DNA of 64,000 nt from Chryseobacterium gleum (lineage in GTDB: Bacteria > Bacteroidota > Bacteroidia > Flavobacteriales_D > Crocinitomicaceae), in the NCBI GenBank assembly GCA_945888625.1, contig CAMDAH010000002.1:124001-188000 (forward strand), written 5' to 3'. Each line of letters starts with the position of its first letter. Positions within the stretch are counted from its first letter, which is position 1. This document shows positions 30,469 through 40,483 of this stretch, in pieces. The notes beneath the pieces are model-generated. The model saw nothing but the letters and a program-made list of their open reading frames with translations, was not told the origin of the DNA and did not search any database. The translations under genes were made by a program, and so were the position numbers.

Positions 30469-30499
30469 AAAAAAAGGCGATTTCTAATCGCCTTTTTTT
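30469..30499 (+). terminator. intrinsic terminator after rplQ
   Basis: AAAAAAAGGCGATT - TCT - AATCGCCTTTTTTT is a 14-bp perfect stem with a 3-nt loop ending in a T-run, 20 nt after the rplQ stop. It closes the ribosomal operon, leaving carA with its own promoter. Confidence 0.9.
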
Positions 30500-30530
30500 G
30501 TTTAATCAAGTGCTATTTGCCTTAAGTTAA

Positions 30531-30538
30531 TACCTTTG
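30531..30538 (+). promoter_or_regulatory. -7 promoter element of carA-eno
   Basis: TACCTTTG matches TAnnTTTG and lies 14 nt before the carA ATG, just after the rplQ terminator. A -33 TTG at good spacing is not clear. Confidence 0.6.
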
Positions 30539-30552
30539 TCGAAATTCATAAC

Positions 30553-31656
30553 ATGGAATCTCGCAATCCTGCCATTTTGCTTTTAGAGGACGGAACTGTA
30601 TTTCACGGCTCAGCAATTGGTTCAATAGGGACATCTGCTGGTGAAATTGCATTTAATACTGGAATGACGGGCTATCAAGAGGTGTTTACGGATCCTTCTT
30701 ACTACGGACAATTACTAATTATGACCACTGCTCATATTGGTAATTATGGAACGCATGCTTCTGAGTATGAATCTGAATCGATAAAAATTGCCGGTTTAGT
30801 AACAAAAAAATTCTCTAACGGTTTTTCTAGGCCGTCTGGCCAAATGTCGCTTCAAGACAAATTGGTTCAAAACGGAACGGTAGGTATCTCTGATATAGAT
30901 ACGCGTTCGCTTGTTCGTCATATTCGTGGCAAAGGGGCCATGAATGCTATAGTTTCTTCAGATGTATTTACCATTGATGAGTTAAAGGAAAAGCTACTTG
31001 CTGTTCCCTCGATGGCTGGCCTAGAACTTTCTTCATTTGTCGCGACAAATGAAGCGTATGAAAAAATCCCTGCTAATCCATTGTTTAAAGTGGCATTAAT
31101 TGATTTTGGAGTGAAACAAAATATCATTAATTGTTTGCTAGTTAGAGGATGTCATGTTAAAGTTTTTCCAATGGATGTTAGCTTAACAGAAATACAATCA
31201 TTTAGTCCTGATGGTATTATGCTTTCTAATGGCCCAGGTGATCCTGCTGCTATGCCGAATGCAATTGCTTTGGTTAAGGAAATAGTTGATACATCATTGC
31301 CTATTTTTGGGATATGTCTTGGCCACCAAATTTTAGGATTAAGTCAAGGTCTCAAGACCATTAAGATGTTTAATGGCCATCGTGGGATTAATCATCCAAT
31401 AAAAAACTTAAAGACAGGGAAATGTGAAATAACTACCCAAAATCATGGGTTTGTAATCTCAAAAGATAGCATCGATTCTAATAATAATATAGAAGTAACG
31501 CACATACATTTAAACGATGATACAATTGCAGGTATTGCTTTAAAGAACAAGCCTGTTTTTTCTGTTCAATACCATCCTGAAGCGTCTGCTGGTCCGCATG
31601 ATTCTCGCTACCTATTCGATCAATTCATTGCCAATATGGCGCTTATTAATAATTAA
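30553..31656 (+). CDS. carA: carbamoyl-phosphate synthase small subunit
   Basis: 367 residues. An N-terminal CPSase domain (LLLEDGTVFHG, GEIAFNTGMTGYQE) is followed by a class I glutamine amidotransferase domain. That domain has the nucleophile Cys255 in GICLGHQ and the histidine/glutamate pair in QYHPEAS. It supplies ammonia from glutamine for carbamoyl phosphate, used for pyrimidines and arginine. The large subunit carB is not in the window. Only 3 nt separate it from eno. Confidence 0.97.
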   Translation: MESRNPAILLLEDGTVFHGSAIGSIGTSAGEIAFNTGMTGYQEVFTDPSYYGQLLIMTTAHIGNYGTHASEYESESIKIAGLVTKKFSNGFSRPSGQMSLQDKLVQNGTVGISDIDTRSLVRHIRGKGAMNAIVSSDVFTIDELKEKLLAVPSMAGLELSSFVATNEAYEKIPANPLFKVALIDFGVKQNIINCLLVRGCHVKVFPMDVSLTEIQSFSPDGIMLSNGPGDPAAMPNAIALVKEIVDTSLPIFGICLGHQILGLSQGLKTIKMFNGHRGINHPIKNLKTGKCEITTQNHGFVISKDSIDSNNNIEVTHIHLNDDTIAGIALKNKPVFSVQYHPEASAGPHDSRYLFDQFIANMALINN

Positions 31657-32946
<1,290 letters not shown>

Positions 32947-32960
32947 TTTTTTAGATTTTT

Positions 32961-33998
32961 TCAGGCCAATGCCTTATTCACTCGGTGATTCATGACCTTG
33001 AAAAATAGGGGAGGAATGAAAGCTAAAACCATCATGCCTGGATAACCTGTTGGCATCACGGGTGAATCATCGGAGGTTTCCACTAATTGATAGGGTCGAT
33101 CTGCTTTAAAATGGTGATCGGAATGTCGGCTCAGTTCAAAAAGCACTGCCCGTCCAATCACGTGGTTGGAATTCCAAGAATGTTTCCTTTTCACTTGTTC
33201 GTAGTTGCCATTTTCTCTCTGTTGGCGATATAATCCATAGTGCTCAATATAGTTTACAGTTTCCAATAAGACTATGCCAACTAACGCTGCGAAAAGAAAG
33301 TAAATTAAGACGGTTAATCCGAAGTAGGCATAAATTGAACCCAAAAATAAGGAATGAAGCATTGTGTATTGAATCATTTTATTCTCCAAACTAAACGCAT
33401 GCTTTTTCATGATTTTCATTCGGGTAATTTCAATTTTCCACGCTTGGAAATAACTGCCAATTTGTGATCGAAACCAGAAAACAAAAAGCCATTCGTCTCT
33501 ACGGGCCGTTGCAGGATCACTCTTTGTTCCTACGTTCGTGTGGTGCCCCCTATTGTGATAGGGCAGAAAATGATTTTCTAAAGAACTTAATAAGAGTAAT
33601 TCGCCAATAAAACGTTCGAAACGATTTGAGCGATGTCCAAGTTCATGCCCTATGTTAATTCCTAAAACTCCACACATAAGTCCCATGGATGAAATTCGTC
33701 CGATCAACTCGCTGCTTGATTGCGCCTCTTGAATGTTGAACATGAAATACACCAAGAAGCCAAATTGTATCGGTAACATTAGGTACAGGAGCACTGAATA
33801 AAAGGAATCATTAGCAGCAAGTACTTTTTCTTGTTCAGATAAATTTTGCTGATCTACTTTTAAAATAAGTTCAAAGAAAGGAATGGCTCCAAATAAATAT
33901 AATGCAGGAAGAAAAGCAAGGATTCCGTTATTATGAAAGCTTATCCATACACAAATGGGCAGAGATAAAACGCTTAGGTATTTTAGCTTTTTGAACAT
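32961..33998 (-). CDS. AlkB-like alkane 1-monooxygenase / membrane fatty acid hydroxylase
   Basis: 345 residues from ATG 33998 (MFKKLKYLSVLSLPICVWIS). The track start at 34034 would overlap the upstream gene by 26 nt and adds an unlikely N-terminus. Several membrane helices carry the three histidine boxes of the di-iron AlkB family: HELGHRSNRFE, HNRGHHTNVG and RHSDHHFKADRPYQ. These bind two irons and oxidise a terminal methyl group using O2 and rubredoxin-type electrons. No rubredoxin gene is nearby. It follows the hydroxyacyl-CoA dehydrogenase gene by 10 nt on the same strand, pointing to lipid or hydrocarbon metabolism. The substrate cannot be read from sequence. Confidence 0.85.
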   Translation of the reverse strand: MFKKLKYLSVLSLPICVWISFHNNGILAFLPALYLFGAIPFFELILKVDQQNLSEQEKVLAANDSFYSVLLYLMLPIQFGFLVYFMFNIQEAQSSSELIGRISSMGLMCGVLGINIGHELGHRSNRFERFIGELLLLSSLENHFLPYHNRGHHTNVGTKSDPATARRDEWLFVFWFRSQIGSYFQAWKIEITRMKIMKKHAFSLENKMIQYTMLHSLFLGSIYAYFGLTVLIYFLFAALVGIVLLETVNYIEHYGLYRQQRENGNYEQVKRKHSWNSNHVIGRAVLFELSRHSDHHFKADRPYQLVETSDDSPVMPTGYPGMMVLAFIPPLFFKVMNHRVNKALA

Positions 33999-34008
33999 AA
34001 GGAAAAAA

Positions 34009-34899
34009 TTATTTTGAAAAATTAGGTGAAACAATTAACTCTTTTGTCCCGTGTGCCCATGCATAAAATCCTTCACCGGACTTAATACCTTTTTTGCCCG
34101 CCGTAACCATATTCACCAATAAAGGACAGGGAGCGTACTTGGGATTTCCAAATCCGTCATGTAAAACACGAAGAATGGCTAAGCAAACATCTAATCCAAT
34201 AAAATCAGCCAATTGTAAGGGGCCCATTGGATGCGCCATACCTAATTTCATAACAGTATCAATTTCCTCAACACCGGCAACACCCTCATATAAAGTGTAG
34301 ATGGCTTCGTTAATCATAGGCATCAAAATACGATTGGCCACAAATCCAGGATAATCATTGACTTCAACAGGTACTTTATTTAATTTTCGTGAAGTATCCA
34401 TAATTAAATCTGTTACCTCATCTGAAGTGGAATATCCTCGGATAATTTCAACTAATTTCATTACAGGAACTGGGTTCATGAAGTGCATACCGATTACTTT
34501 ATCCGGACGATTGGTTACAGAAGCAATTTTCGTTATTGAAATGGAGGATGTGTTGCTTGCCAAGATAACTTCAGGAGCACATACTCGGTCTAGCTCATTA
34601 AATATTTTCAATTTTAATTCAATGTTCTCCGTTGCGGCTTCTACCACAAGTTGAACATTTTTCACCCCATTCTCAATACTAGTATCTGTCGTTATATTCA
34701 ATAGCGTATTGAGTTTCTCTGCTTCGCTTAACGTTCCTTTTGATACTTGTCGATCTAGGTTTTTTGTTATTGTTGCTCTTGCTTTGTCTAATGCATCTTG
34801 TGATACATCAATTAGGGTTACGGTATGTCCAAATTGTGCGAAAACATGTGCAATTCCGTTTCCCATTGTACCGGCACCTATAACAGCTAAATTTTTCAT
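34009..34899 (-). CDS. 3-hydroxybutyryl-CoA (3-hydroxyacyl-CoA) dehydrogenase
   Basis: 296 residues. The N-terminal Rossmann fold has IGAGTMGNGIAHVFAQFG for NAD(P). The catalytic region includes NTSSISIT and the family signature HFMNPVPVMKLVEIIRG with the active histidine. The C-terminal helical dimerisation domain has GFVANRILMPMINEA. It oxidises or reduces 3-hydroxyacyl-CoA in short-chain fatty acid, butyrate or PHB metabolism. Its length is that of stand-alone Hbd/FadB2-type enzymes. Its promoter region is shared divergently with the flippase gene. Confidence 0.93.
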   Translation of the reverse strand: MKNLAVIGAGTMGNGIAHVFAQFGHTVTLIDVSQDALDKARATITKNLDRQVSKGTLSEAEKLNTLLNITTDTSIENGVKNVQLVVEAATENIELKLKIFNELDRVCAPEVILASNTSSISITKIASVTNRPDKVIGMHFMNPVPVMKLVEIIRGYSTSDEVTDLIMDTSRKLNKVPVEVNDYPGFVANRILMPMINEAIYTLYEGVAGVEEIDTVMKLGMAHPMGPLQLADFIGLDVCLAILRVLHDGFGNPKYAPCPLLVNMVTAGKKGIKSGEGFYAWAHGTKELIVSPNFSK

Positions 34900-34918
34900 T
34901 CTACGAAGTTTTAATTAG

Positions 34919-34926
34919 CAAATATA
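34919..34926 (-). promoter_or_regulatory. -7 promoter element of the dehydrogenase-alkB unit
   Basis: On the minus strand TATATTTG fits TAnnTTTG exactly, 19 nt upstream of the dehydrogenase ATG. Confidence 0.6.
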
Positions 34927-34933
34927 ATCATAG

Positions 34934-34941
34934 TATCTTTG
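34934..34941 (+). promoter_or_regulatory. -7 promoter element of the flippase gene
   Basis: TATCTTTG fits TAnnTTTG exactly and ends only 6 nt before the ATG at 34948, so the transcript should be almost leaderless. It sits 7 nt from the opposing -7 element. Confidence 0.65.
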
Positions 34942-34947
34942 TGACTT

Positions 34948-36240
34948 ATGCGTTCAAATAGAATAAGTAATATCTTAAAAGGGGATTTTTTTAAATCGTT
35001 TACGGTTTTACTGTCCGGGACGCTTATTGCCCAAGTAATTGGTTACGCAATAGCTCCCATTCTTACGCGCCAATACTCTACAGAAGAAATGGGTGAACTT
35101 GGCTTTTACATGCGACTTACGGGTTTTATTGCTGCCATTGCTACCCTTAGGTATGAAGCCGCTTTACCACTTCCAAAGCGTGATGAACATTCATTTTTAT
35201 TGTATCGTCTTGCCTACTTAATTTCGACGGTTGTATTACTTCTTGTGGCTGTCGTTTTTGCGTTCCTTGTCGTAAGCGGCACTGGAGGTCAATTTGAATG
35301 GTGGTTTTACGTATTTAGTTTATTAGGAACCGCTTTCGTTGTGATTATTAATGTAGGAACAAGTTGGTCAGTGCGAATGGGACAATATCCAATTATTTCT
35401 CGTCATAAAATTGCCAATTCGCTTGTGGCTAATTCGCTGAAATGGTGCTTTTCCTTTTTTCATTTAAGTGCATTCGGTTTAATTTTAGCCACACTTATCG
35501 GGTATTTTGTTTCCAGCTTAGAATTTGCCTTCAACTTTAAGAAAGTAAACAAGAAATTTAAATCGAGTGTTTCTACTAATAAAACAAAGGCATTAATGCG
35601 GGAACACAAAGAATTTCCCACCTTGAATTTACCGCATGTTTTTGTTGATAACGGAAGAGACATGCTAATTGCCACTTTGATTTTTAGTTATTTTTCTGTT
35701 GGTATTTACGGATCCTTTAATCATTCTTATACCATGTTGCGCATTCCTTTAATGCTAGTTGGGGTGTCTTTAGGACAAGTATTCTACAATAAAGCGTCTG
35801 AATTATACAATCAACATAAATCAATAATGCCTTTGCTGACCAGAATGTTATTGCTATTATCGGCTTTGTCTATCGTGCCTTTTTCTATCTTGTTTTTTTA
35901 TGGCGAACCCATCTTCATTTTTGTATTTGGGCCTAATTGGGGCCAGGCTGGTGCCTATTCTGAAACGATGTCAGTGTGGCTGCTTTTTAATTTTATTCTT
36001 TCGCCGATTACAGCGCTTCCCCTTATTTTAGGAAAACAAAAAATTTCATTTTTTTTGGGGATAGTTAGTTCACTTATTCAAGTACTGCCTTTGTGGATTT
36101 TACCTTCGACCTATGGGAACAGTCCAGAGGTATTTGGCTTTACCTTGCAAATAATATCGTATTCACAAGCTGCTTGGTTGGTCCTTACTTTAGTTGTCTT
36201 TTACACGCTAGCGAAAAAGGCAACAGCTGCTAATATTTAA
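34948..36240 (+). CDS. polysaccharide (Wzx-type) flippase
   Basis: 430 residues with about 12-14 hydrophobic segments and the N-terminal pattern FFKSFTVLLSGTLIAQVIGY plus LTRQYSTEEMGELGFYM, common in MOP-family oligosaccharide flippases. It would flip lipid-linked saccharide units across the inner membrane for surface polysaccharide assembly. The other polysaccharide genes lie 1.3 kb downstream beyond the helicase gene. A PST-exporter or lipopolysaccharide-biosynthesis label would be equivalent. Confidence 0.88.
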   Translation: MRSNRISNILKGDFFKSFTVLLSGTLIAQVIGYAIAPILTRQYSTEEMGELGFYMRLTGFIAAIATLRYEAALPLPKRDEHSFLLYRLAYLISTVVLLLVAVVFAFLVVSGTGGQFEWWFYVFSLLGTAFVVIINVGTSWSVRMGQYPIISRHKIANSLVANSLKWCFSFFHLSAFGLILATLIGYFVSSLEFAFNFKKVNKKFKSSVSTNKTKALMREHKEFPTLNLPHVFVDNGRDMLIATLIFSYFSVGIYGSFNHSYTMLRIPLMLVGVSLGQVFYNKASELYNQHKSIMPLLTRMLLLLSALSIVPFSILFFYGEPIFIFVFGPNWGQAGAYSETMSVWLLFNFILSPITALPLILGKQKISFFLGIVSSLIQVLPLWILPSTYGNSPEVFGFTLQIISYSQAAWLVLTLVVFYTLAKKATAANI

Positions 36241-36334
36241 TAACCAATGCCACCTTTACTCAAGTTAAATTATCGGTATTGAATTTAGTTTTATAACGTC
36301 TATACCCGCCTTTTATGTGTACTTTTATAATTGC

Positions 36335-37531
36335 ATGAAATTTACCCAATTAAACCTTAACGAACAATTGTTGGAAGCAATTTCACACATGGGTTTCGAA
36401 GTTGCCACCCCTATTCAAGAATTAGCCATCCCTCAAATTTTAGGTAATAAGGATTTAATTGCTTGCGCCCAAACCGGAACAGGTAAAACCGCGGCATTCA
36501 TACTTCCAATATTAAATAAATTAACGGGAAAAGAAGATTGTTCAATCGACACATTAATCATTGTTCCTACGAGGGAATTGGCTGTTCAGATCGAACAAGA
36601 AATTCAGGGGCTTTCCTATTTCGTTTCCGTTGGCTCAAAAGCAATTTATGGTGGTGGAAGCGGCAAAGATTGGGATCTCCAAAAAGATGCGCTCAAGGAT
36701 GGAATTGACATTATTGTTGCTACACCAGGAAAATTACTTTCGCATATTGCGCAAGGTTATGTGGATTTTTCGAAAGTAAAACATTTAGTATTAGATGAAG
36801 CGGATAAGATGTTAGATATGGGTTTTACAGATGATTTAATGTCAATTATCTCAAAGCTGCCTGAAAAGCGTCAAACACTTATGTTTAGTGCAACTATGCC
36901 AAATAAAATCAGGGAATTAGCCAAGAAAATATTAACGAATCCAGAAGAAATAACACTGTCTGTATCTAAGCCAGCAGAAGGAGTGAAACAAGCCGTATAC
37001 TTGACCTACGATAATCAAAAAGTACCGCTCATTAAGCATATACTCACTGATAGACCCGATTATTCTAGCATCATTATTTTCACTTCGTCAAAAAGTAAAG
37101 TCAACGAAATTGTACATGCTTTGCGCAAAAATGGATTTAAGTCGCAGGGTGTTTCTTCTAATTTAGATCAAAGTGAAAGAGAGGAAGTACTTCTTGGCTT
37201 TCGTTCAAAACGAATTAGAATCATTGTTGCAACTGATGTTATGAGTCGTGGAATCGATATTAAAGAAATTAATTTGATCATCAATTATGATACTCCTTTT
37301 GATGCGGAGGATTATGTGCATCGTGTTGGACGTACTGCACGTGCCAACACAAAAGGCGAAGCAATAACACTTGTGAACGAGAAGGACATGAAAAAACTCT
37401 TGCAAATTCAAAAGTTAATCGAAGCTGAGATTACTCAAATTCCTCTGCCAGATGATTTAGGAGTAGGCCCTGAATTTAAAATTCAATCAAATTCTGAAAG
37501 AAGACCATTCAAAGGAAAGCGTAAGAATTAG
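36335..37531 (+). CDS. DEAD-box ATP-dependent RNA helicase (RhlE-like)
   Basis: 398 residues from ATG 36335 (MKFTQLNLNEQLLEAISHMG). The track start is a GTG 18 nt upstream and less likely. Motifs in order: Q motif (ATPIQELAIPQIL), AQTGTGKT, PTREL, TPGK, DEAD, SAT, then the second RecA domain with TDVMSRGID and HRVGRTAR. A short basic tail (RRPFKGKRKN) suggests RNA binding. It remodels structured RNA during ribosome assembly or mRNA decay, especially in the cold. Its place inside the polysaccharide region looks incidental. Confidence 0.95.
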   Translation: MKFTQLNLNEQLLEAISHMGFEVATPIQELAIPQILGNKDLIACAQTGTGKTAAFILPILNKLTGKEDCSIDTLIIVPTRELAVQIEQEIQGLSYFVSVGSKAIYGGGSGKDWDLQKDALKDGIDIIVATPGKLLSHIAQGYVDFSKVKHLVLDEADKMLDMGFTDDLMSIISKLPEKRQTLMFSATMPNKIRELAKKILTNPEEITLSVSKPAEGVKQAVYLTYDNQKVPLIKHILTDRPDYSSIIIFTSSKSKVNEIVHALRKNGFKSQGVSSNLDQSEREEVLLGFRSKRIRIIVATDVMSRGIDIKEINLIINYDTPFDAEDYVHRVGRTARANTKGEAITLVNEKDMKKLLQIQKLIEAEITQIPLPDDLGVGPEFKIQSNSERRPFKGKRKN

Positions 37532-37574
37532 TCCTATTTGTTAAGTATCAAAAGTTGTTTGAACAAGGAAAAAT

Positions 37575-38609
37575 TCATCTAATTTTGTTGTACAGACCAA
37601 CAAATGCCTTTTTATTCACCTCTTTTGTTGCTCTTTTTTCTATGTGTTCAAGATTAAGTTTTTGAACTTGTGGAATAGAAAGTCGTAAAGATTCTCGAAT
37701 TGATTCACTCAAATCTCCGTTATAGATTATCCCGTTTACACCTGAGTCAATCCATTCTTTGTTGGCAGGTAAGTTAGAAACAATAGGAATGCAACCGTAG
37801 GCCATTGCTTCTAAAAGACTGATTGAAGTGCCATCACTTGAAGGTATAGAAACGTATATCGTAGCACTTTGGTAATTTTCTTTGTTTTGCTCATTATTCA
37901 AAAATCCCACAAATTCATAACTATCAGAGGGTAAGTTTTCAAACGCTAATTTTTCTAATGCAATGGTGTTTTTACCATTTCCAGCAATTTTAATAGACCA
38001 ATCAGCATTTGACTTGAGGAAATCGGCACTTTCTTCAATAATTTTTTCTATTTGATAAAGAGGTGCATGCATCCTATTAGAGTAGATAATTTTTTTCTTT
38101 ATAATTGCATTGTTACTGGTGTCGATATCCACTCCGAAATTTGCGATGAGCACGGTTTTAGAACCAATAAGTTGATGTATTGCCGAAGCCATAAATTGTG
38201 CATCTGCCGTAATTTGATCTGCTTTGTTGAGCGCATACTTGACCATCCAACGATGGAAAAAACTCTTATTCGGTAGCAGTAAAACATCGCTTCCCCAGGT
38301 TGTAAGCACGAGCGGTATTTTTCTTTGATTCGCAAGAGCAGTCATAAAGCCGTACGAATTAGCTTGATGCACGTGGATTATATCAGGTCCAAATGCTTCA
38401 ATAATTTGTTTAAGTGCGCGCACATTTAGCCAAAATTGAATGGGATTTCTTAAGCTGAAATTGATTACTTCGCAGGAAGAAAAATCAACATGCTGATTAC
38501 TCACCACTAAGATTGTTTCAAATTGATCTGCTATTAGGTTGTGAAAATTTCGCAAATGGGTGCTTCCATTACTACCACCTATGAGTAAAAGTTTGTTAAT
38601 CTTCAGCAT
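37575..38609 (-). CDS. glycosyltransferase, family 4 type
   Basis: 344 residues, GT-B fold. The N-domain has HVHQANSYGFMTALA and TTWGSDVLLLP. The C-domain has the nucleotide-sugar-binding pattern SIPSSDGTSISLLEAMAYGCIPIVSN with the E-x7-E-like region. It transfers a sugar during polysaccharide or glycolipid synthesis; donor and acceptor are unknown. It is the last gene of a three-gene minus-strand set and overlaps the upstream polymerase gene by 14 nt. Confidence 0.88.
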   Translation of the reverse strand: MLKINKLLLIGGSNGSTHLRNFHNLIADQFETILVVSNQHVDFSSCEVINFSLRNPIQFWLNVRALKQIIEAFGPDIIHVHQANSYGFMTALANQRKIPLVLTTWGSDVLLLPNKSFFHRWMVKYALNKADQITADAQFMASAIHQLIGSKTVLIANFGVDIDTSNNAIIKKKIIYSNRMHAPLYQIEKIIEESADFLKSNADWSIKIAGNGKNTIALEKLAFENLPSDSYEFVGFLNNEQNKENYQSATIYVSIPSSDGTSISLLEAMAYGCIPIVSNLPANKEWIDSGVNGIIYNGDLSESIRESLRLSIPQVQKLNLEHIEKRATKEVNKKAFVGLYNKIR

Positions 38610-39816
38610 GTGACTCTTTATTGTCGTAATTATTAAATGCCCAGCTCATTCCGAAAATATAGACTAACAGCATATTCTTTTCTGTTAGTGGATTATTCGT
38701 TAATGCGCTAATGGACATTAATAGAATTAATAATACCGCTTGAAGTGCGTAGGGTTCTATCTTTTTGAAGAATTTAATAAAAGGATAAATAAAGATACTC
38801 AAGTAAAACAACAAGCCAATTATTCCATAACGCCACGTCATTAAAAGGTATTCATTTTCTGAATAAATACGATTAACATAAAAAAAGTTTTTGTTTGGCC
38901 CGTAGCCAAAAATTGGATGTTTAATAATCATATTCCACAAAAGTTCCCAAGACTCCCACCGTCCTCTGACAGAACCACTATGAAATGCCGTTCCGTCAAG
39001 CAAACTATTATTGTATGAATTATACTTAAAAAAGGAAGTAACTAACACCCACGCCAAAATGTAAATCGTGCTTGTTCCAATTAATATAGTAAGCCATTGT
39101 TTTAGATTAAATGTTTGACGATGAAATAGGAACATAAAAAATAATATGGCTATAATTATAACCAATATGGTACGTGACTGACACAAAAATGTCATTAGTA
39201 GTGCAGCGAAAAATCCAATCAACTCTTTTTGCTTAAATTTAAAGGGGAAATAAAATATAGTGAACATTCCAAAGAGCAAGCCATTAATATTTGGATTGCC
39301 CATGGTACCAACTAATCGCTTAACGGCAGGACCACCCAAAGAATTTAATCCAAAAAACTGAATGTGAATGCCTCCGTTGTAATAGTTTTCTAGTAAAAAA
39401 TTGATGCCAAATAAATTAAAAAAATGTAATAAATTAACAAGAACTAGTAGGCCAAAAAGTACATGAACAAAGTTTTTGATTGAATTAAAATTTATTAGCG
39501 AAAAAAACAAGATTAAAAGAGCGATTTTTAACATTTTATACACTTCGAAATAAGGATTTAAATCGCTGTAGTTGTTGGTAATGAAAATTGAAATAAAAAT
39601 ATAAACGCTAAAAGCCAGCGGAATAAAGCTATAAAATCGAATGGTGTTATTTTTTCTATTTATCCATACTACCAATAATAGCATAGGGAGTAAAAAGTCT
39701 ATCAATTGAACAGCCGGCATAAAAGCGTTAAGTTTAATGTCCGGAAGAAGGACTGCAGCAAACAATAAAAAGAATCCTAAAAATGATGTGCTGAATTCAT
39801 TTCGCCCAAGCATCAT
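38596..39816 (-). CDS. O-antigen polymerase/ligase-like membrane protein (first of two)
   Basis: 406 residues with about 10-12 hydrophobic segments and one large periplasmic loop (about 255-305) containing the RGRWESWELLWNMIIKHPIFGYGPN region. That resembles the Wzy_C segment (R...W......I..P..G.G) of polymerases and ligases. It would join lipid-linked repeat units or ligate glycan to a carrier. Overlaps the acyltransferase gene by 20 nt. Wzy and WaaL cannot be separated by eye. Confidence 0.8.
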   Translation of the reverse strand: MMLGRNEFSTSFLGFFLLFAAVLLPDIKLNAFMPAVQLIDFLLPMLLLVVWINRKNNTIRFYSFIPLAFSVYIFISIFITNNYSDLNPYFEVYKMLKIALLILFFSLINFNSIKNFVHVLFGLLVLVNLLHFFNLFGINFLLENYYNGGIHIQFFGLNSLGGPAVKRLVGTMGNPNINGLLFGMFTIFYFPFKFKQKELIGFFAALLMTFLCQSRTILVIIIAILFFMFLFHRQTFNLKQWLTILIGTSTIYILAWVLVTSFFKYNSYNNSLLDGTAFHSGSVRGRWESWELLWNMIIKHPIFGYGPNKNFFYVNRIYSENEYLLMTWRYGIIGLLFYLSIFIYPFIKFFKKIEPYALQAVLLILLMSISALTNNPLTEKNMLLVYIFGMSWAFNNYDNKESHAED

Positions 39817-40372
39817 AATTAGATTTTAGTGACGGATTTTCCTTTAAAAATGATTCATCTATTGTTCTCGTATCGCCAATTACTTTAGCAGGATTTCCAC
39901 CAATAATTGAAAAATCAGGAAAATCTCCTTTTACATAGCTATAGGCCGATACGATGCATCCTTTTCCAATATGCGTTTCTGGCATTATGGTGACATGGGG
40001 ACCAATAAATGAAAATTTGCCAATTTCTATATTCCCTTTAACATATCCTTTCATATCAGCGCCAGCATAATTAGCACCATAAATACGCAACGATAAATGG
40101 CTTGAATGACTTGTCATGGTTATAAATGAGGTGAGTTGACAGCCTTCATGAATAATAATCCCTTGGCTTGCCTCAATAAAATTATGATGCCCAATATAAA
40201 CGTTAGCCCCTAATTCTAACGATTCAGGATGATCAATAAATGTACTGCTGGAAATTCGAGTTTTTGGGATTTTGTTTTTGTTATTATCCCTTATTATTCC
40301 GATCATCCTAGGCATCCCAATGGGGAATATTCGACGAATAATTTTTTGAAATAAGCTGTTTGAAACGTACAT
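39797..40372 (-). CDS. left-handed beta-helix (hexapeptide) acyltransferase
   Basis: 191 residues. Hexapeptide repeats run from about residue 50 to 170 (ESLELGANVYIGHHNFI, IGKFSFIGPHVTIMPETHIG, KGCIVSAYSYVKGDFPDFSI) and close with GGNPAKVIG, the common end of WcaF/maltose-O-acetyltransferase-type enzymes. It probably acetylates a sugar of the surface polysaccharide with acetyl-CoA. First gene of the minus-strand set, diverging from the 40484 glycosyltransferase across 111 bp. Confidence 0.85.
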   Translation of the reverse strand: MYVSNSLFQKIIRRIFPIGMPRMIGIIRDNNKNKIPKTRISSSTFIDHPESLELGANVYIGHHNFIEASQGIIIHEGCQLTSFITMTSHSSHLSLRIYGANYAGADMKGYVKGNIEIGKFSFIGPHVTIMPETHIGKGCIVSAYSYVKGDFPDFSIIGGNPAKVIGDTRTIDESFLKENPSLKSNYDAWAK

Positions 40373-40469
40373 TTTCTTTCACTAAGTATAACGAAGTTAA
40401 TAAAAAATAGGAAGTCACTTTTGCTAATTAGGCAAATTAAGACACTGCAGCTCCTTTATTCAATTTCAT

Positions 40470-40477
40470 TACATTTG
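40470..40477 (+). promoter_or_regulatory. -7 promoter element of the plus-strand polysaccharide operon
   Basis: TACATTTG fits TAnnTTTG exactly and ends 6 nt before the ATG at 40484, the same close spacing seen at the flippase gene. Confidence 0.6.
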
Positions 40478-40483
40478 TAATAG

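Noticed and set aside
29876-30509. Two long minus-strand ORFs (187 and 138 aa) opposite rplQ
   Set aside because: They are kept open by the coding repeat of the L17 tail and translate to monotonous SATTSSAT or SNYLLSYH runs.
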